Assembly: GCA_006386115.1 (NCBI GenBank)
Contig: VFIW01000089.1
Span: 1 to 64,000 of the forward strand
Source of the DNA: Globisporangium splendens
Taxonomy: Eukaryota; Oomycota; Peronosporomycetes; Pythiales; Pythiaceae
DNA: 64,000 nt
Direction: 5' to 3'
This document shows, piece after piece, positions 1-8,084 of this stretch; position 1 is the stretch's first letter, and the number at the start of each line of letters is the position of its first letter. Position numbers and translations under genes: made by a program. The notes beneath the pieces were generated by a model. It was not told the origin of the DNA. It made no database searches and worked only from the letters and a program-made list of their open reading frames with translations.

Positions 1-422
1 AGAATCAGATCAAACTTGTAATCGAGGTCGAGTAGAATAAACTCATCTTCGCCTCGGAAATCATCACATTCGATTGCCATACGCAACACGCGCTTAGGCA
101 TCGTCACTTTCGATCCATTCGCCAAGCGAACGATCATTTCCTTGTTCGAGATAGGCAGGTCCAGACCTTGCCTTCTCACCACTTGTGTGCGGACAAAATT
201 GTTCGACGCACCAGTGTCTACAAGAGCCCGCAGAGGTTCTGAGTAACCATCTACCTTAACCTTGTGGACTATCAAGGCTGGCTCTTGCTCGACACGCTCA
301 CATCTGTTCGCGGAAACTTCATGTGCATTGCGCACACCGGGGCAAGAGTTCTGCGCTTCCACGACATTCACAGAACTCTTTGTTCGCCCAGTAGGGAGCC
401 CCGCTCCTACTGGTCGTTCCCG
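1..422 (-). CDS. Pol N-terminus: retropepsin, partial (reached by -1 frameshift)
   Basis: In the -1 frame relative to gag, translation stays open from the slippery site at 428-422 to the window edge. It encodes an aspartic protease with the active-site motif LVDTGAS (about 230-210) in the context RALVDTGASNNFVRTQVV, followed by beta-rich retropepsin sequence ending ILLDLDYKFDLI at the edge. Retropepsin cuts the Gag-Pol polyprotein. No independent ATG is needed if -1 frameshifting is used. The rest of pol (RT, RNase H, integrase) is outside the window. Confidence 0.85.
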
Positions 423-428
423 TTTTTT
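388..428 (-). promoter_or_regulatory. Predicted -1 programmed ribosomal frameshift signal at gag-pol
   Basis: Gag-frame codons read CCA AAA AAC, giving the canonical heptamer A-AAA-AAC at 428-422. After an 8-nt spacer (421-414), CCAGTAGG (413-406) pairs perfectly with CCTACTGG (395-388). Two further A/G:C/T pairs follow across a one-base bulge, closing a 5-nt loop (403-399). The gag TAG lies inside the stem. Pol is in the -1 frame and stays open. Heptamer, spacer length and stem all match the known rules for -1 frameshifting. That it works in this organism is inferred. Confidence 0.8.
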
Positions 429-1450
429 GGCTGTTGGGAACGCTCGAATCGTCGGCCTCTGCCTGATCGATTCGATTGCGAACCGTGTGTCGCTTGCTGG
501 CTTGGCAAGGACACCTTGCAATTTCTTGCGATGTGACCGGGCTTGCCGCAACGGAAACACTTCCCGTCATTGCGTGGCTGTCTGTTAGCGGTCGCATCGG
601 CATACGAGATGTCCATCGGTTCTGGACCGTCGTGTGTGACTGCGTGTTGTCGAACAGGGCGAGGGCCGAAACCGTTGAACTTGGCTTGCTTGATGCTGAA
701 TTCTTCTTGCATCGCTCGCTCGATGGCTTCATCCAGCGTCTTGGGGTACTCGCGGAACAGCTGGTTCCGAATTGGACCATCATTGAGCCCTGCCATGAAT
801 GTCACAACTTGCGTTGAGGCATCAATCGGCTCATTCACGATACTTGACACGAGGTATCGTGCTCGTTGAGCGTACGAGTGTAGGTCGTATTTACCCTGAC
901 GAAGCTTTAAGAACTCAGCGCGAGCCCGAAATTCGCTCTGCGGAGGTTCAAAAGCCTTCTTCAGCTCTCGCTTGAAGTCGTCCAGGTCGTAGAAGCAATG
1001 TGGCTCTGCCAATCGCTTCCCATACGCCCAACTCTTCGCTCGACCCGCAAGGTTTGACATCGCAAACAACACTTGCTGCATTGGGTCCCGTAGTTGTCTT
1101 GCAGTGATTGCTGCATCCAACTCAACGAACCATCTCGCTAGAGGTTCGTTCTCTCCGCCACGGTACGGAGATACATCGAGCTTCAGAGGTGCCACTCTCA
1201 TTGTCGTGACAGGAGTTGCGGGCTGTCGATGAGAGTTCATGATCTCGTGATGCATGAAGCTCGTAGCCGCGTTCCTCTGCTCATCCGGTGACGCTGATCT
1301 CAGCAAGCTGATCACAGCCGCCTCACCGATGACCGCTCGCATACGCTCGAGGGCTGCCCACTCGTGGCTCGACAAATGAGGAAAATGCTCATTCGTCAGC
1401 TCCACGGTTTCTCCAGGCATCGAGCCCATCGGCGTCTCAATCCCTTCCAT
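407..1450 (-). CDS. Gag polyprotein of gypsy element
   Basis: The protein has 347 residues. A retrotransposon gag domain covers roughly residues 80-230, including the PYRGGENEPLARWFVELDAA and FKRELKKAFEPP segments typical of gypsy capsid. A single CCHC zinc knuckle (CFRCGKPGHIARNC) near residue 300 is followed by a basic Arg/Ser/Gln-rich tail. Gag packages the element RNA in cytoplasmic particles. The frame ends in TAG at 409-407, inside a predicted hairpin just after an A-AAA-AAC slippery sequence, so ribosomes probably shift into pol here. There is no internal damage. The start ATG lies about 107 bp inside the LTR boundary, which fits a full-length gag. Confidence 0.9.
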   Translation of the reverse strand: MEGIETPMGSMPGETVELTNEHFPHLSSHEWAALERMRAVIGEAAVISLLRSASPDEQRNAATSFMHHEIMNSHRQPATPVTTMRVAPLKLDVSPYRGGENEPLARWFVELDAAITARQLRDPMQQVLFAMSNLAGRAKSWAYGKRLAEPHCFYDLDDFKRELKKAFEPPQSEFRARAEFLKLRQGKYDLHSYAQRARYLVSSIVNEPIDASTQVVTFMAGLNDGPIRNQLFREYPKTLDEAIERAMQEEFSIKQAKFNGFGPRPVRQHAVTHDGPEPMDISYADATANRQPRNDGKCFRCGKPGHIARNCKVSLPSQQATHGSQSNRSGRGRRFERSQQPKNGNDQ

Positions 1451-1542
1451 TGTTTCTCACAATCGGACAGGGGTCTTGGAATGTCCGCGCACGCTGCACA
1501 AGCGGCCTATGCAGACTCTTGACTTGGTCGTTGGAAGGACTA

Positions 1543-1555
1543 CGAAGTGCTACCA
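1543..1555 (-). other. Possible primer-binding site
   Basis: Two bases inside the LTR end the minus strand reads TGGTAGCACTTCG. TGG at this spacing is the normal start of a tRNA primer-binding site. TGGTAGC would pair with a tRNA ending in GCTACCA, as yeast initiator tRNA-Met does, but pairing beyond seven bases could not be checked against this organism's tRNAs. Confidence 0.45.
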
Positions 1556-1557
1556 GG

Positions 1558-2165
1558 TGTAAGAGGCTATCCGAGACAGCCTCAAACACGCCACGCACGC
1601 TTGCGCTTGAAGAGGAAGACTTGAGGGGAACTTGGCAAAAATGCAACTGAATTGAAATGAACTTATGGTTCCTGACACTACATGTAAAACACCACTAGGG
1701 CTCCTAGAGGTTTTATAACTAAAACCTAAACATGCACAATAAAACCTATGAACCTGATATATAAAACCTTGGGTACAATGAGGTTGAACCCAGGGGATCT
1801 TCGAGAAACTTGAACTTGAAGTACCGCGGGGATCATCTGCGAAGTGATTGGCTCTGCCACTCACTTCAGACGGTAGAGACACGTCGCTCTCATCACCAGT
1901 GTTGTTTCCCCAAGTAGGCACCATCACTCACATGTCTAGAGCACTGTTGTGCGTAATCACGCCGAATCTCAATGATTGCGAGCGACCAGCACTCAACTCA
2001 GACACAGATTGCTCTGACGTCAGACGATGACGTCACCTGTGCATGTGGGGATCACTTTTATGTGATTCACCCAATACCTTCGCACCCGCAATGCACTTCC
2101 ACAAGGTGGTGTGTGACACACACAAAGAGCCACCTTGCATGTAATGGCAGCCTTAGCCCATTACA
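1558..2165 (-). repeat. LTR (5' LTR of the minus-strand gypsy element)
   Basis: On the minus strand it starts TGTAATGGGCTAAGG at 2165 and ends GCCTCTTACA at 1558, 608 bp with 5'-TG...CA-3' ends. It aligns along its length with the LTR at 3616-4269 read in reverse. Shared blocks include a TATATAAAACC-like segment near 1755-1765 that could act as core promoter, and paired TGACGTCA palindromes at 2015-2022 and 2028-2035. It is shorter than the other LTR and lacks that copy's triplicated GTACTAATCAGTAC motif. Confidence 0.85.
2015..2035. promoter_or_regulatory. Pair of CRE-type palindromes in LTR
   Basis: Two perfect TGACGTCA palindromes start 13 bp apart (2015 and 2028). This octamer is the cAMP-response element bound by bZIP factors in other eukaryotes. 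The same pair with the same spacing is in the second LTR, which suggests it is functional. Confidence 0.5.
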
Positions 2166-3196
2166 GAAAGGTTCGAGACGCAATCGCGAAGGCTCAGGAT
2201 CTGCAAAAGGAACAAGCAGACAAGAGCGGAAGGAAGAACAAGCAAGTTTATAAGATCAATGATCTTGTATTACTTAGCACGGCGAACCTGCCTGAACATG
2301 CAGTGTCCAACTTGGGAAGCTCGAAGCTTCTGCCAAGGTTCATTGGACCGTTCAAGGTGTTGAAATGCAATGGTGATGCCTACACGCTAGACATACCTAC
2401 ACGCATGCGTCTACACCCTACATTTTATGTGGGTAGACTGAAGCCTTACCTTCCAAGCGGATCAGCGGATCCTACGAGATCTTCCGCAAACGATCAAGCT
2501 GATCTTGAAGCTTCTCCACTTGATTGCGAAGAGCAAACAGCTCGTCGCTCTGGAGATTCTTCTCGGCGTACAAGAGTTGCAGGACGTCGAAGGACTGGTC
2601 CTTCACCGACTCCAGCGCTTGAAGACGAGAATGGTACTCACCACGAAGTACCTCAAAAGACGAACCTGCCTCTTCTACAGAGCGCAGTAGACGTTCGTAA
2701 TGCATTTCACGAGCTTTCTCAGCCTTTTGGAGTCGCTCAAGTCCGCCCTGGACTTGCTCGAACCGTTCCTCGAAACGGGACTCCAAAGCCGAACACTGGG
2801 CACAACCTTCTGTCGGGACATCGATCTTTGACTCATGATCGGCGACAAGGTTCTCGAGACTCTCGCAGCGTTCCTCAAGTGTCGAACAACGCTGCTGCAA
2901 AGCCTCGATTCGCCCACGATGAGCACTCTTCCACTTCCAGAGTCGCTCAATCGTTTTCTCGTTCAGCCCCACCCCCGTTGTTAGACTCTCAGGGAGAGCA
3001 TCGCTGGGTGGTTGAGTCGATTGTTCATCACGAAGATCGACCGACTCATCGTCGAGGAAAGAAGCGGTTGAGCCCTCAACGCTTCTACAGAGTTCGGTGG
3101 CGTGGATATCCACCGAGCTCGGACACGTGGGAACCACGTCAGACGATGGAGTCTGATGTTCCCGACGTGGTCCGCAGCTACGAGAACCACTTGTAG
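2166..3196 (+). pseudogene. Pol C-terminus: integrase end plus chromodomain, 5'-truncated
   Basis: The frame is open across the junction with the upstream LTR, but element sequence starts at KVRDAIAKAQ, a segment near the end of gypsy integrases. The SH3-like integrase C-domain follows (YKINDLVLLST, KLLPRFIGPFKV, HPTFYVGRLKPYLPS), then a long Ser/Arg/Pro-rich linker of about 170 residues. A chromodomain ends the protein (WVVESIVHHEDRP, YRVRWRGYPPSSDTWEP, VVRSYENHL). Chromodomains steer integration to marked chromatin. The catalytic core is absent, so this copy cannot code an active integrase. The linker lies opposite the coiled-coil end of the antisense frame described separately. Confidence 0.85.
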
Positions 3197-3638
3197 CGTC
3201 GCCAGGGGCGACACTACGACGACCAGAGCTGGGATTCGCTCTGTCGTCAGCAGGAGTTCTTCTTTCGGCACGAGCATTGCCACGACGAAGAAGACGCTCC
3301 ATTTGGTTCTCGTTCTCAAGACGAACGAATGTTCGCCATGAGTCTCTCTGGGCTGCGATGGGTTGGTTCGGATCACGATTGTTGATCCGACGCCAACTGA
3401 AGAATCGCTCCTTGTAGAACTCGAGATCCCCCTTCTTCTTCAGAATGGAGGATACGTCGAAGAGTTCTGGAGCTGTCTGCTGTCGCTTAGACAACGGACG
3501 TTCTTCACCTTGGTTCACTTGGTCACTTGGTCGCTTCATGGCCGATTGGAAAGTGAACTGCTCCGAAAGGTCTGCAAAAGTACGCAAGGTACTTTTGGCT
3601 TTAAGGAGGGGATGATGTAATGGGCTATACTTAGCCAT
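2472..3638 (-). CDS. Antisense coiled-coil protein of the gypsy element (hypothetical)
   Basis: An uninterrupted 388-codon frame runs opposite pol. The first ATG (3638) lies inside the 3' LTR; a second, at 3539, begins MKRPSDQVNQGEERPLSKRQ and may be the real start. The N-terminal part is basic with a bipartite nuclear-signal-like cluster. The middle, opposite the chromodomain, is low-complexity. The C-terminal 150 residues are a convincing coiled coil (LEERCESLENLVADHESKI, LFALRNQVEKLQDQLDRL). The N-terminal third lies beyond the pol stop, so its openness is not forced by pol. I recognise no family. It could be a chance open frame; conservation in other copies would decide. Confidence 0.45.
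   Translation of the reverse strand: MAKYSPLHHPLLKAKSTLRTFADLSEQFTFQSAMKRPSDQVNQGEERPLSKRQQTAPELFDVSSILKKKGDLEFYKERFFSWRRINNRDPNQPIAAQRDSWRTFVRLENENQMERLLRRGNARAERRTPADDRANPSSGRRSVAPGDATSGSRSCGPRREHQTPSSDVVPTCPSSVDIHATELCRSVEGSTASFLDDESVDLRDEQSTQPPSDALPESLTTGVGLNEKTIERLWKWKSAHRGRIEALQQRCSTLEERCESLENLVADHESKIDVPTEGCAQCSALESRFEERFEQVQGGLERLQKAEKAREMHYERLLRSVEEAGSSFEVLRGEYHSRLQALESVKDQSFDVLQLLYAEKNLQSDELFALRNQVEKLQDQLDRLRKIS
3603..3615 (+). other. Polypurine tract
   Basis: AAGGAGGGGATGA lies directly before the TG of the 3' LTR, the position of the plus-strand primer in LTR retrotransposons. Confidence 0.75.
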
Positions 3639-4269
3639 TACATGAAGGTGCGGCTGTGTCCTACTTTAGTGTCGAACACACCACCTTCAGTGTGCATTGT
3701 GGAGAGACAATTAACAAAGGGATTACGGTACGACAGTCCCCACATGCACATGTGACGTCATCCCATGACGTCACGAGCGCTCTCTGTGCTGATCAGTGCA
3801 GAATGTTGTTCACATGTACTAATCAGTACAGAGTGATGACATCCATGTACTAATCAAGTACTGAGTGATGGTTCCTACTTGGGAAACTGCACAGGTGATG
3901 ATGAGACCACGTGTCTCTGCCACCTAAAGTGAGTGGCTGTAGCCAATCACTTTGCAGGGAATTTTCCACGGGACTTCAAGTTCAAGTTTCTCGAAGATCC
4001 CCTGGGTTCAACCTCAGTGTACCCAAGGTTTTATATATCAGATTCATAGGTTTTATTGTGCATGTTTAGGTTTTAGTTATAAAACCTCTAGGAGCCCTTG
4101 GGGTTCATTTACAAGTAGCGATAGGAACCATAAGCATTTCAATTCATTTGCAATTTTACCACCAAGCCCTCAAGTCTTCCTTCCTCCCTCCAAGTCGGGA
4201 GAATCGCTTCCTCTGGCACAAGCGTGTGTGCCGTATTTGAGGGACTGTTTGGAACAGCGCCCTCTTACA
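3616..4269 (+). repeat. LTR (3' LTR of the plus-strand gypsy element)
   Basis: It begins TGTAATGGGCTATAC and ends CCTCTTACA, 654 bp. It is homologous in reverse to 1558-2165. It contains two TGACGTCA palindromes (3753-3760, 3766-3773), three imperfect copies of a GTACTAATCAGTACAGAGTG-like unit (about 3788-3868) and a TATA-like segment near 4030-4040. No target-site duplication could be recognised, because the left end of this element is missing. Confidence 0.85.
3753..3773. promoter_or_regulatory. Pair of CRE-type palindromes in LTR
   Basis: TGACGTCA occurs at 3753 and 3766, the same 13-bp offset as in the other LTR copy although the surrounding sequence has diverged. Confidence 0.5.
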
Positions 4270-4383
4270 CATCCCAATTCAAATCCGAACACCAATATTT
4301 GAAACACGCTCTATAGCGTCCAAGAATGCTGGATGGGGCTCATGAACAATCAATATGTACGGCTATTCTGGACATCAGATGTG

Positions 4384-5000
4384 GGTGAGTTGGTATACAA
4401 AGTTTTACTGTATGAAGCTCCAATTTGGATCTTTACATTTCCACTCAACCCGTTGAACAACGATATTCAGCACATACACGTACGTACCCGTCAAATCTGA
4501 TACTTGTTTCAGATTCCCCATACAAAAATCATACAAAGTCCAAGTTTTCAGACAATATCACGTTGTATTGCGTGCAATGCGAGTGAATGTCCTGGTGTGC
4601 CAACAACAGTGGCACAGTGTACATAAAAGAGTCAGTAGGTACCACTGTCGTGTTGCCCACATAAAGTTACGTGGTCATACAAACTCTCATACAATTTGCC
4701 TTTATATTCGCTTTGTATTGTGCCAATCACACTCTCACCTGTGTAAATCAATATTTGTCGCATAGTCGTGCGTCCCCCGTCAAATGTGATACTTCCATCG
4801 CATTGACCATACAAAAATACATACAAGTGGAAGTTTTCATGAGGTTTCGAGCACTTTTGCCTGACCTCAAATAGAGTGGTACAATGTGCATAGACAGGTC
4901 TGAAAGTCCCACAGTCGTGTTCGCGATACAAAAGTAGGCAGGTATACAAAGTTTCATACAAATTAGCTCCCTGCAGCCTGCGTTGCAAGCACATTCGTCT
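4384..5000. repeat. Diverged tandem repeat, about 280-bp unit, a little over two copies
   Basis: The motif GGT(A/C)ATACAAA(G/C)T recurs at about 4390, 4673 and 4943, CCCGTCAAAT(C/G)TGATACTT at 4489 and 4775, CCATACAAAAAT at 4520 and 4808, and CGTGTTG/CGTGTTC at 4651 and 4916. The unit is therefore 270-285 bp and well diverged. A 171-codon minus frame (5147-4632) shows the same internal repeat and is probably a by-product. The rest of 4270-5263 shows no gene. Confidence 0.6.
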
Positions 5001-5354
5001 TTGACTCACATTGAGTATACTATACAAACTGACAGACAAATCAATGTGGTCCACCCTAACCATGTATATATTTAGACCTAATTGAAAGATTTCAAGTGAA
5101 ACCCCGAAGATATCGATGGTTAAGTTCATATAGAAAAGCCCAGTCAAATTTGCTCATCATGGTTCACGTCGGAGAGCCTAACCACTTTGACTTGAAATTT
5201 GTATTATGACGAGCCTGTTTAGGGACCCTAGTTTTCAAACGCGAAAGCATATATACCCTACTTATTTGTGTGTGTCTTTTATAAGTTGGAGACGACGATG
5301 CTCTTATATGAGAGAGAGAAGGTAATTCTATTTAACTTATGATCTGCATACAGT

Positions 5355-5807
5355 TTAAGAACTCCGGAGTCTCATTAACACTGCTGACAGTGAGGTGTTT
5401 CTTAGTTGTGACGGTGTGGCACCGATATCATTGTCGAGTAGAGCTGCGACTTGGGACATAACAACTTGATCATTTCCCCGCGATTCGTCGGTGAGTATCT
5501 TCGCATTCTTGGAGTTCATTGCCATGTTGGCGAGAAGATCGGCCATCTTGTTTTGTTCTCGTTTTGTGTGATTCCAGGAGGTCCACGTAAAGTTGGCGAT
5601 GATTTGGTTTACCCGAACTGCTAGAGGCTGCAACTTGGTCTGGCGTATTGAGGAGAACCCGTTCTGGGATGCGATAATCATTTGGCTATCTCCGAAGACT
5701 TCCAACTTGACTTCATAGTGCTGTAGGTAGTGTGCACTGTATGTCAGGCCATCTTTCAGCGCGCTGTATTCGCACCAATTGTTCGTGACTTCTGGTCCCA
5801 TGTACAA
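5355..5807 (-). pseudogene. LINE RNase H C-terminal fragment (second tandem piece)
   Basis: A 150-residue frame starting at MYMGPEVTNNWCEYSALKDG repeats the C-terminal two thirds of the RNase H domain found just upstream. The catalytic Asp in FGDSQMIIASQNG and the conserved ADLLANMAMNSK segment are present, but the first catalytic region (YFDGGARGNPG) is missing, so it is not functional on its own. It begins at the junction GTAC|AACGACGATGC with the preceding LINE piece. Confidence 0.75.
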
Positions 5808-5869
5808 CGACGATGCTCTTATATGAGAGAGAGAAGGTAATTCTATTGAACTTATGGTCTACATACAGT

Positions 5870-7749
5870 TTAAGAATTCCTGAGTCTCATCAACACTGCT
5901 GACAGTGAGGTGTTTCTTAGTTGTGACGGTGTGGCACCGATATCATTGTCGAGTAGAGCTGCGACTTGGGACATAAGAACTTGATCATTTCCCCGCGATT
6001 CGTCGGTGAGTATCTTCGCACTCTTGGAGTTCATTGCCATGTTGGCGAGAAGATCGGCCATCTTGTTTTGTTCTCGTTTTGTGTGATTCCAGGAGGTCCA
6101 GCAAAGTTGGCGATGATTTGATTTACCCGAACTGCTAGTGGCTGCAACTTGGTCTGGCGTATAGAAGAGAACCCGTTCTGGGCTGCGATAATCATTTGGC
6201 TGTCTCCGAAGACTTCCAACTTGACTTCATAATGCTGTAGGTAGTGTTTACTGTATGCCAGACCATCTTTCAGTGCGCTGTATTCGCACCAATTGTCCGT
6301 GACTTCTGGTCCCATGTACGCATAGCCGCATGCTTTGAGTTCCCATCGATTGCTGCGTTCATTCAGGAAGATGAGTGCCCATCCGCTGCCTCCTGGACCT
6401 GGGTTGCCGCGTGCACCTCCATCGAAATACAAACGCGCCGTCGCCCATGTTTCTAGTTGGCGCGACAAGTCTTGTCTCTCCAGTACGCTGAGCAGTTGGC
6501 TCAGGCAAGTTGCATCGATCTTTTCTCCTTTGAGCGTTCTCATCCGATGAGCCACAGCCCGCACTTGCATCACACACGCTGTCCACACTCGCTGGGTACT
6601 TTCTTCGATAGTGGCGTGTTGCCGTTCATGCACTATTTCCACTCTCGTTCTCCACAACAATACTGGGATGCTCGATGTTACGATAAACCAAAGTTTCTGT
6701 AGTGCTGTCGAGTGTTCCGGAGTAATGAACCCGAAGCGCTTTTCCAATTCCCGGAGCAAAGATCGTTGACCTGGCGGTGCTGTGCGGCTAGCAATATGAG
6801 GCAAGAAGAGGTTAAGTGCTTGCTCCGTCAATGCTCGGCCCATCCATCGTCCGAGGAAGGCCGTCCACGCGGCTTGTGCTCGCTTGCAACTCCAGACTAT
6901 GTGTGAGATAGTTTCTTTTGTCTCCCCACATCCGGCATTGCTTGGGCATGCCGAAGACTCGATCCTTCCCGGATGGAACAGGTTGAGCTGCATCGTAGAA
7001 ATCCGGTATGTCGTCCACATCTGATACGGCGTAAGACATCCTCGTTGTTTCCATAGATCTGCTGGTAGTCGATACTGCACATGGCTGTACCACTGGTCAG
7101 TTTTCGCGACTTCGTTGAGCTTGTCTATGAGTCCTCCGAGACCTTGATACAACTTGCTGTGCAACCTTTGTGTTCGTGCTCGGTCAATTGTCTTCTGGAT
7201 ACTGTTTGGGGGAGTACGTTCATGCACCAGCCACGGACAGTGAGTCGTGAGCGGGTGCGGTTTGAAAGTCCACCCTACGTTTTTATTTCTTCTTCGATCA
7301 TTGCCACGTCTTGTTGACAGATAGCATCCCCAGCCCAGTCGGTCACTGTCCAGAGAACTCCGTTTGCTTGCCGTTGCATCTGAATGTAGTCCGTGTGGCT
7401 CCCCTCCGATACTGGCACCGCGATGATGGTTCCCATGCCATTGCTGATCCACTTGTACTCTCGTTTTGTGTGTTTCCTGCTCCACGGCTCCTGGTGACTG
7501 TTCAACTGGTTGCCTGCATCGATTTCTATCTCCGGTGAGCATAGAATGATGCTGGTTACGAGTTTTCGCAGGGTAGTCATTCGTTTGAACGTGAGAGTCG
7601 CCGTCATGGTTGGTAGCCGCACGGAGAACACTCGCTCTTCTTCCCGTCTCACGTTGAAGCTGGCCAAATTGCATTTCTTCAGGAAAGGAACCTTTTTGAC
7701 TGAATACTGCTCGCCTTGACTGTCGATTACCCAGGGGTTGTCGTTCCAC
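5870..7749 (-). pseudogene. LINE RT C-terminal region, zf-RVT and RNase H (copy A main piece)
   Basis: Two frames together encode the equivalent of copy B. Residues homologous to [14 protein letters not shown] lie in one frame (7667-7275) and the rest, from GWTFKPHPL to RNase H, lies in another, so there is a frameshift near 7277. Recognisable parts are a zf-RVT motif ([19 protein letters not shown]) and RNase H with YFDGGARGNPGPGGSGW, WCEYSALKDG and FGDSQ. RNase H removes template RNA after target-primed reverse transcription. A second frame break near 6095 separates the C-terminal end (6061-5870). Confidence 0.75.
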
Positions 7750-8084
7750 TGAAAGGATGGCCAGAAGGCTCGAGTCTCTTCCGACAGTTGATGAATCGTC
7801 TGCTCAGGCTTCCTCTCAAAGTACGACGATGCTCTTATATAGCGAAAGCTTTAATGTCAGGTTACTACTGTACATTACGAAGCTTTGTGTAGGTACGAAG
7901 GGCGAAAAGTGAATTTGGCATACGCTATAATCAGACCGGAAGCATCAGGACAATTGACAAAAGGTGAGTAACAGCAGATGCAGGTCGATTCGTCTTAAGT
8001 ACACAAGACACAGCCTAAGTTGCACGAATAAACAATGTCGTCAGTATAGTCATGTCACTCAGCAAACGCATTTCGAACCTGTGT

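Larger units (their letters stand above)
1..2165 (-). mobile_element. Ty3/gypsy LTR retrotransposon, 5' part (LTR, gag, start of pol)
   Basis: Read on the minus strand the order is LTR (2165-1558), a possible primer-binding site, a leader of about 100 bp, gag (1450-407), then the retropepsin start of pol, open to the left window edge. The LTR has TG...CA ends and is homologous to the LTR at 3616-4269 in the opposite orientation, so both belong to one family. That family carries a chromodomain integrase, judging by the second copy. The right LTR end abuts an internal pol fragment of the second copy at 2165/2166. Gag and protease are intact as far as visible, so this copy may be young. Reverse transcriptase and integrase lie outside the window. 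Confidence 0.88.
2166..4269 (+). mobile_element. Ty3/gypsy element, 3' part (integrase end, chromodomain, PPT, LTR)
   Basis: This plus-strand fragment begins abruptly in the integrase region right where the inverted LTR of the first element ends (2165/2166). It continues through the integrase C-terminus and chromodomain to a TAG at 3194-3196, about 400 bp of further sequence, a polypurine tract (3603-3615) and the 3' LTR (3616-4269). Everything upstream in pol is missing. The sharp junction suggests that the other copy inserted here, or that a rearrangement or misassembly joined two family members in opposite orientation. Confidence 0.85.
5264..7844 (-). mobile_element. LINE with RNase H, copy A: 5'-truncated, tandem, frame-broken
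   Basis: This non-LTR element reads right to left. Its 3' end (5264) matches that of copy B (12637): both end in ...AAAAGACACACACAAAT. From the right it has the end of the reverse transcriptase with a zf-RVT zinc-binding segment, RNase H, and a first 3' end at about 5808. A second, shorter 5'-truncated piece starting in RNase H follows (5807-5264). The right edge carries only the terminal ATATAAGAGCATCGTC of yet another copy (about 7838-7824). Relative to copy B, sequence equivalent to 14693-15749 is missing. One-base loss near 7277 breaks the RT-RNase H frame. Confidence 0.82.

Noticed and set aside
4632..5147. 171-codon minus-strand frame
   Set aside because: Follows the tandem DNA repeat unit, which explains its internal repeats; no family resemblance.
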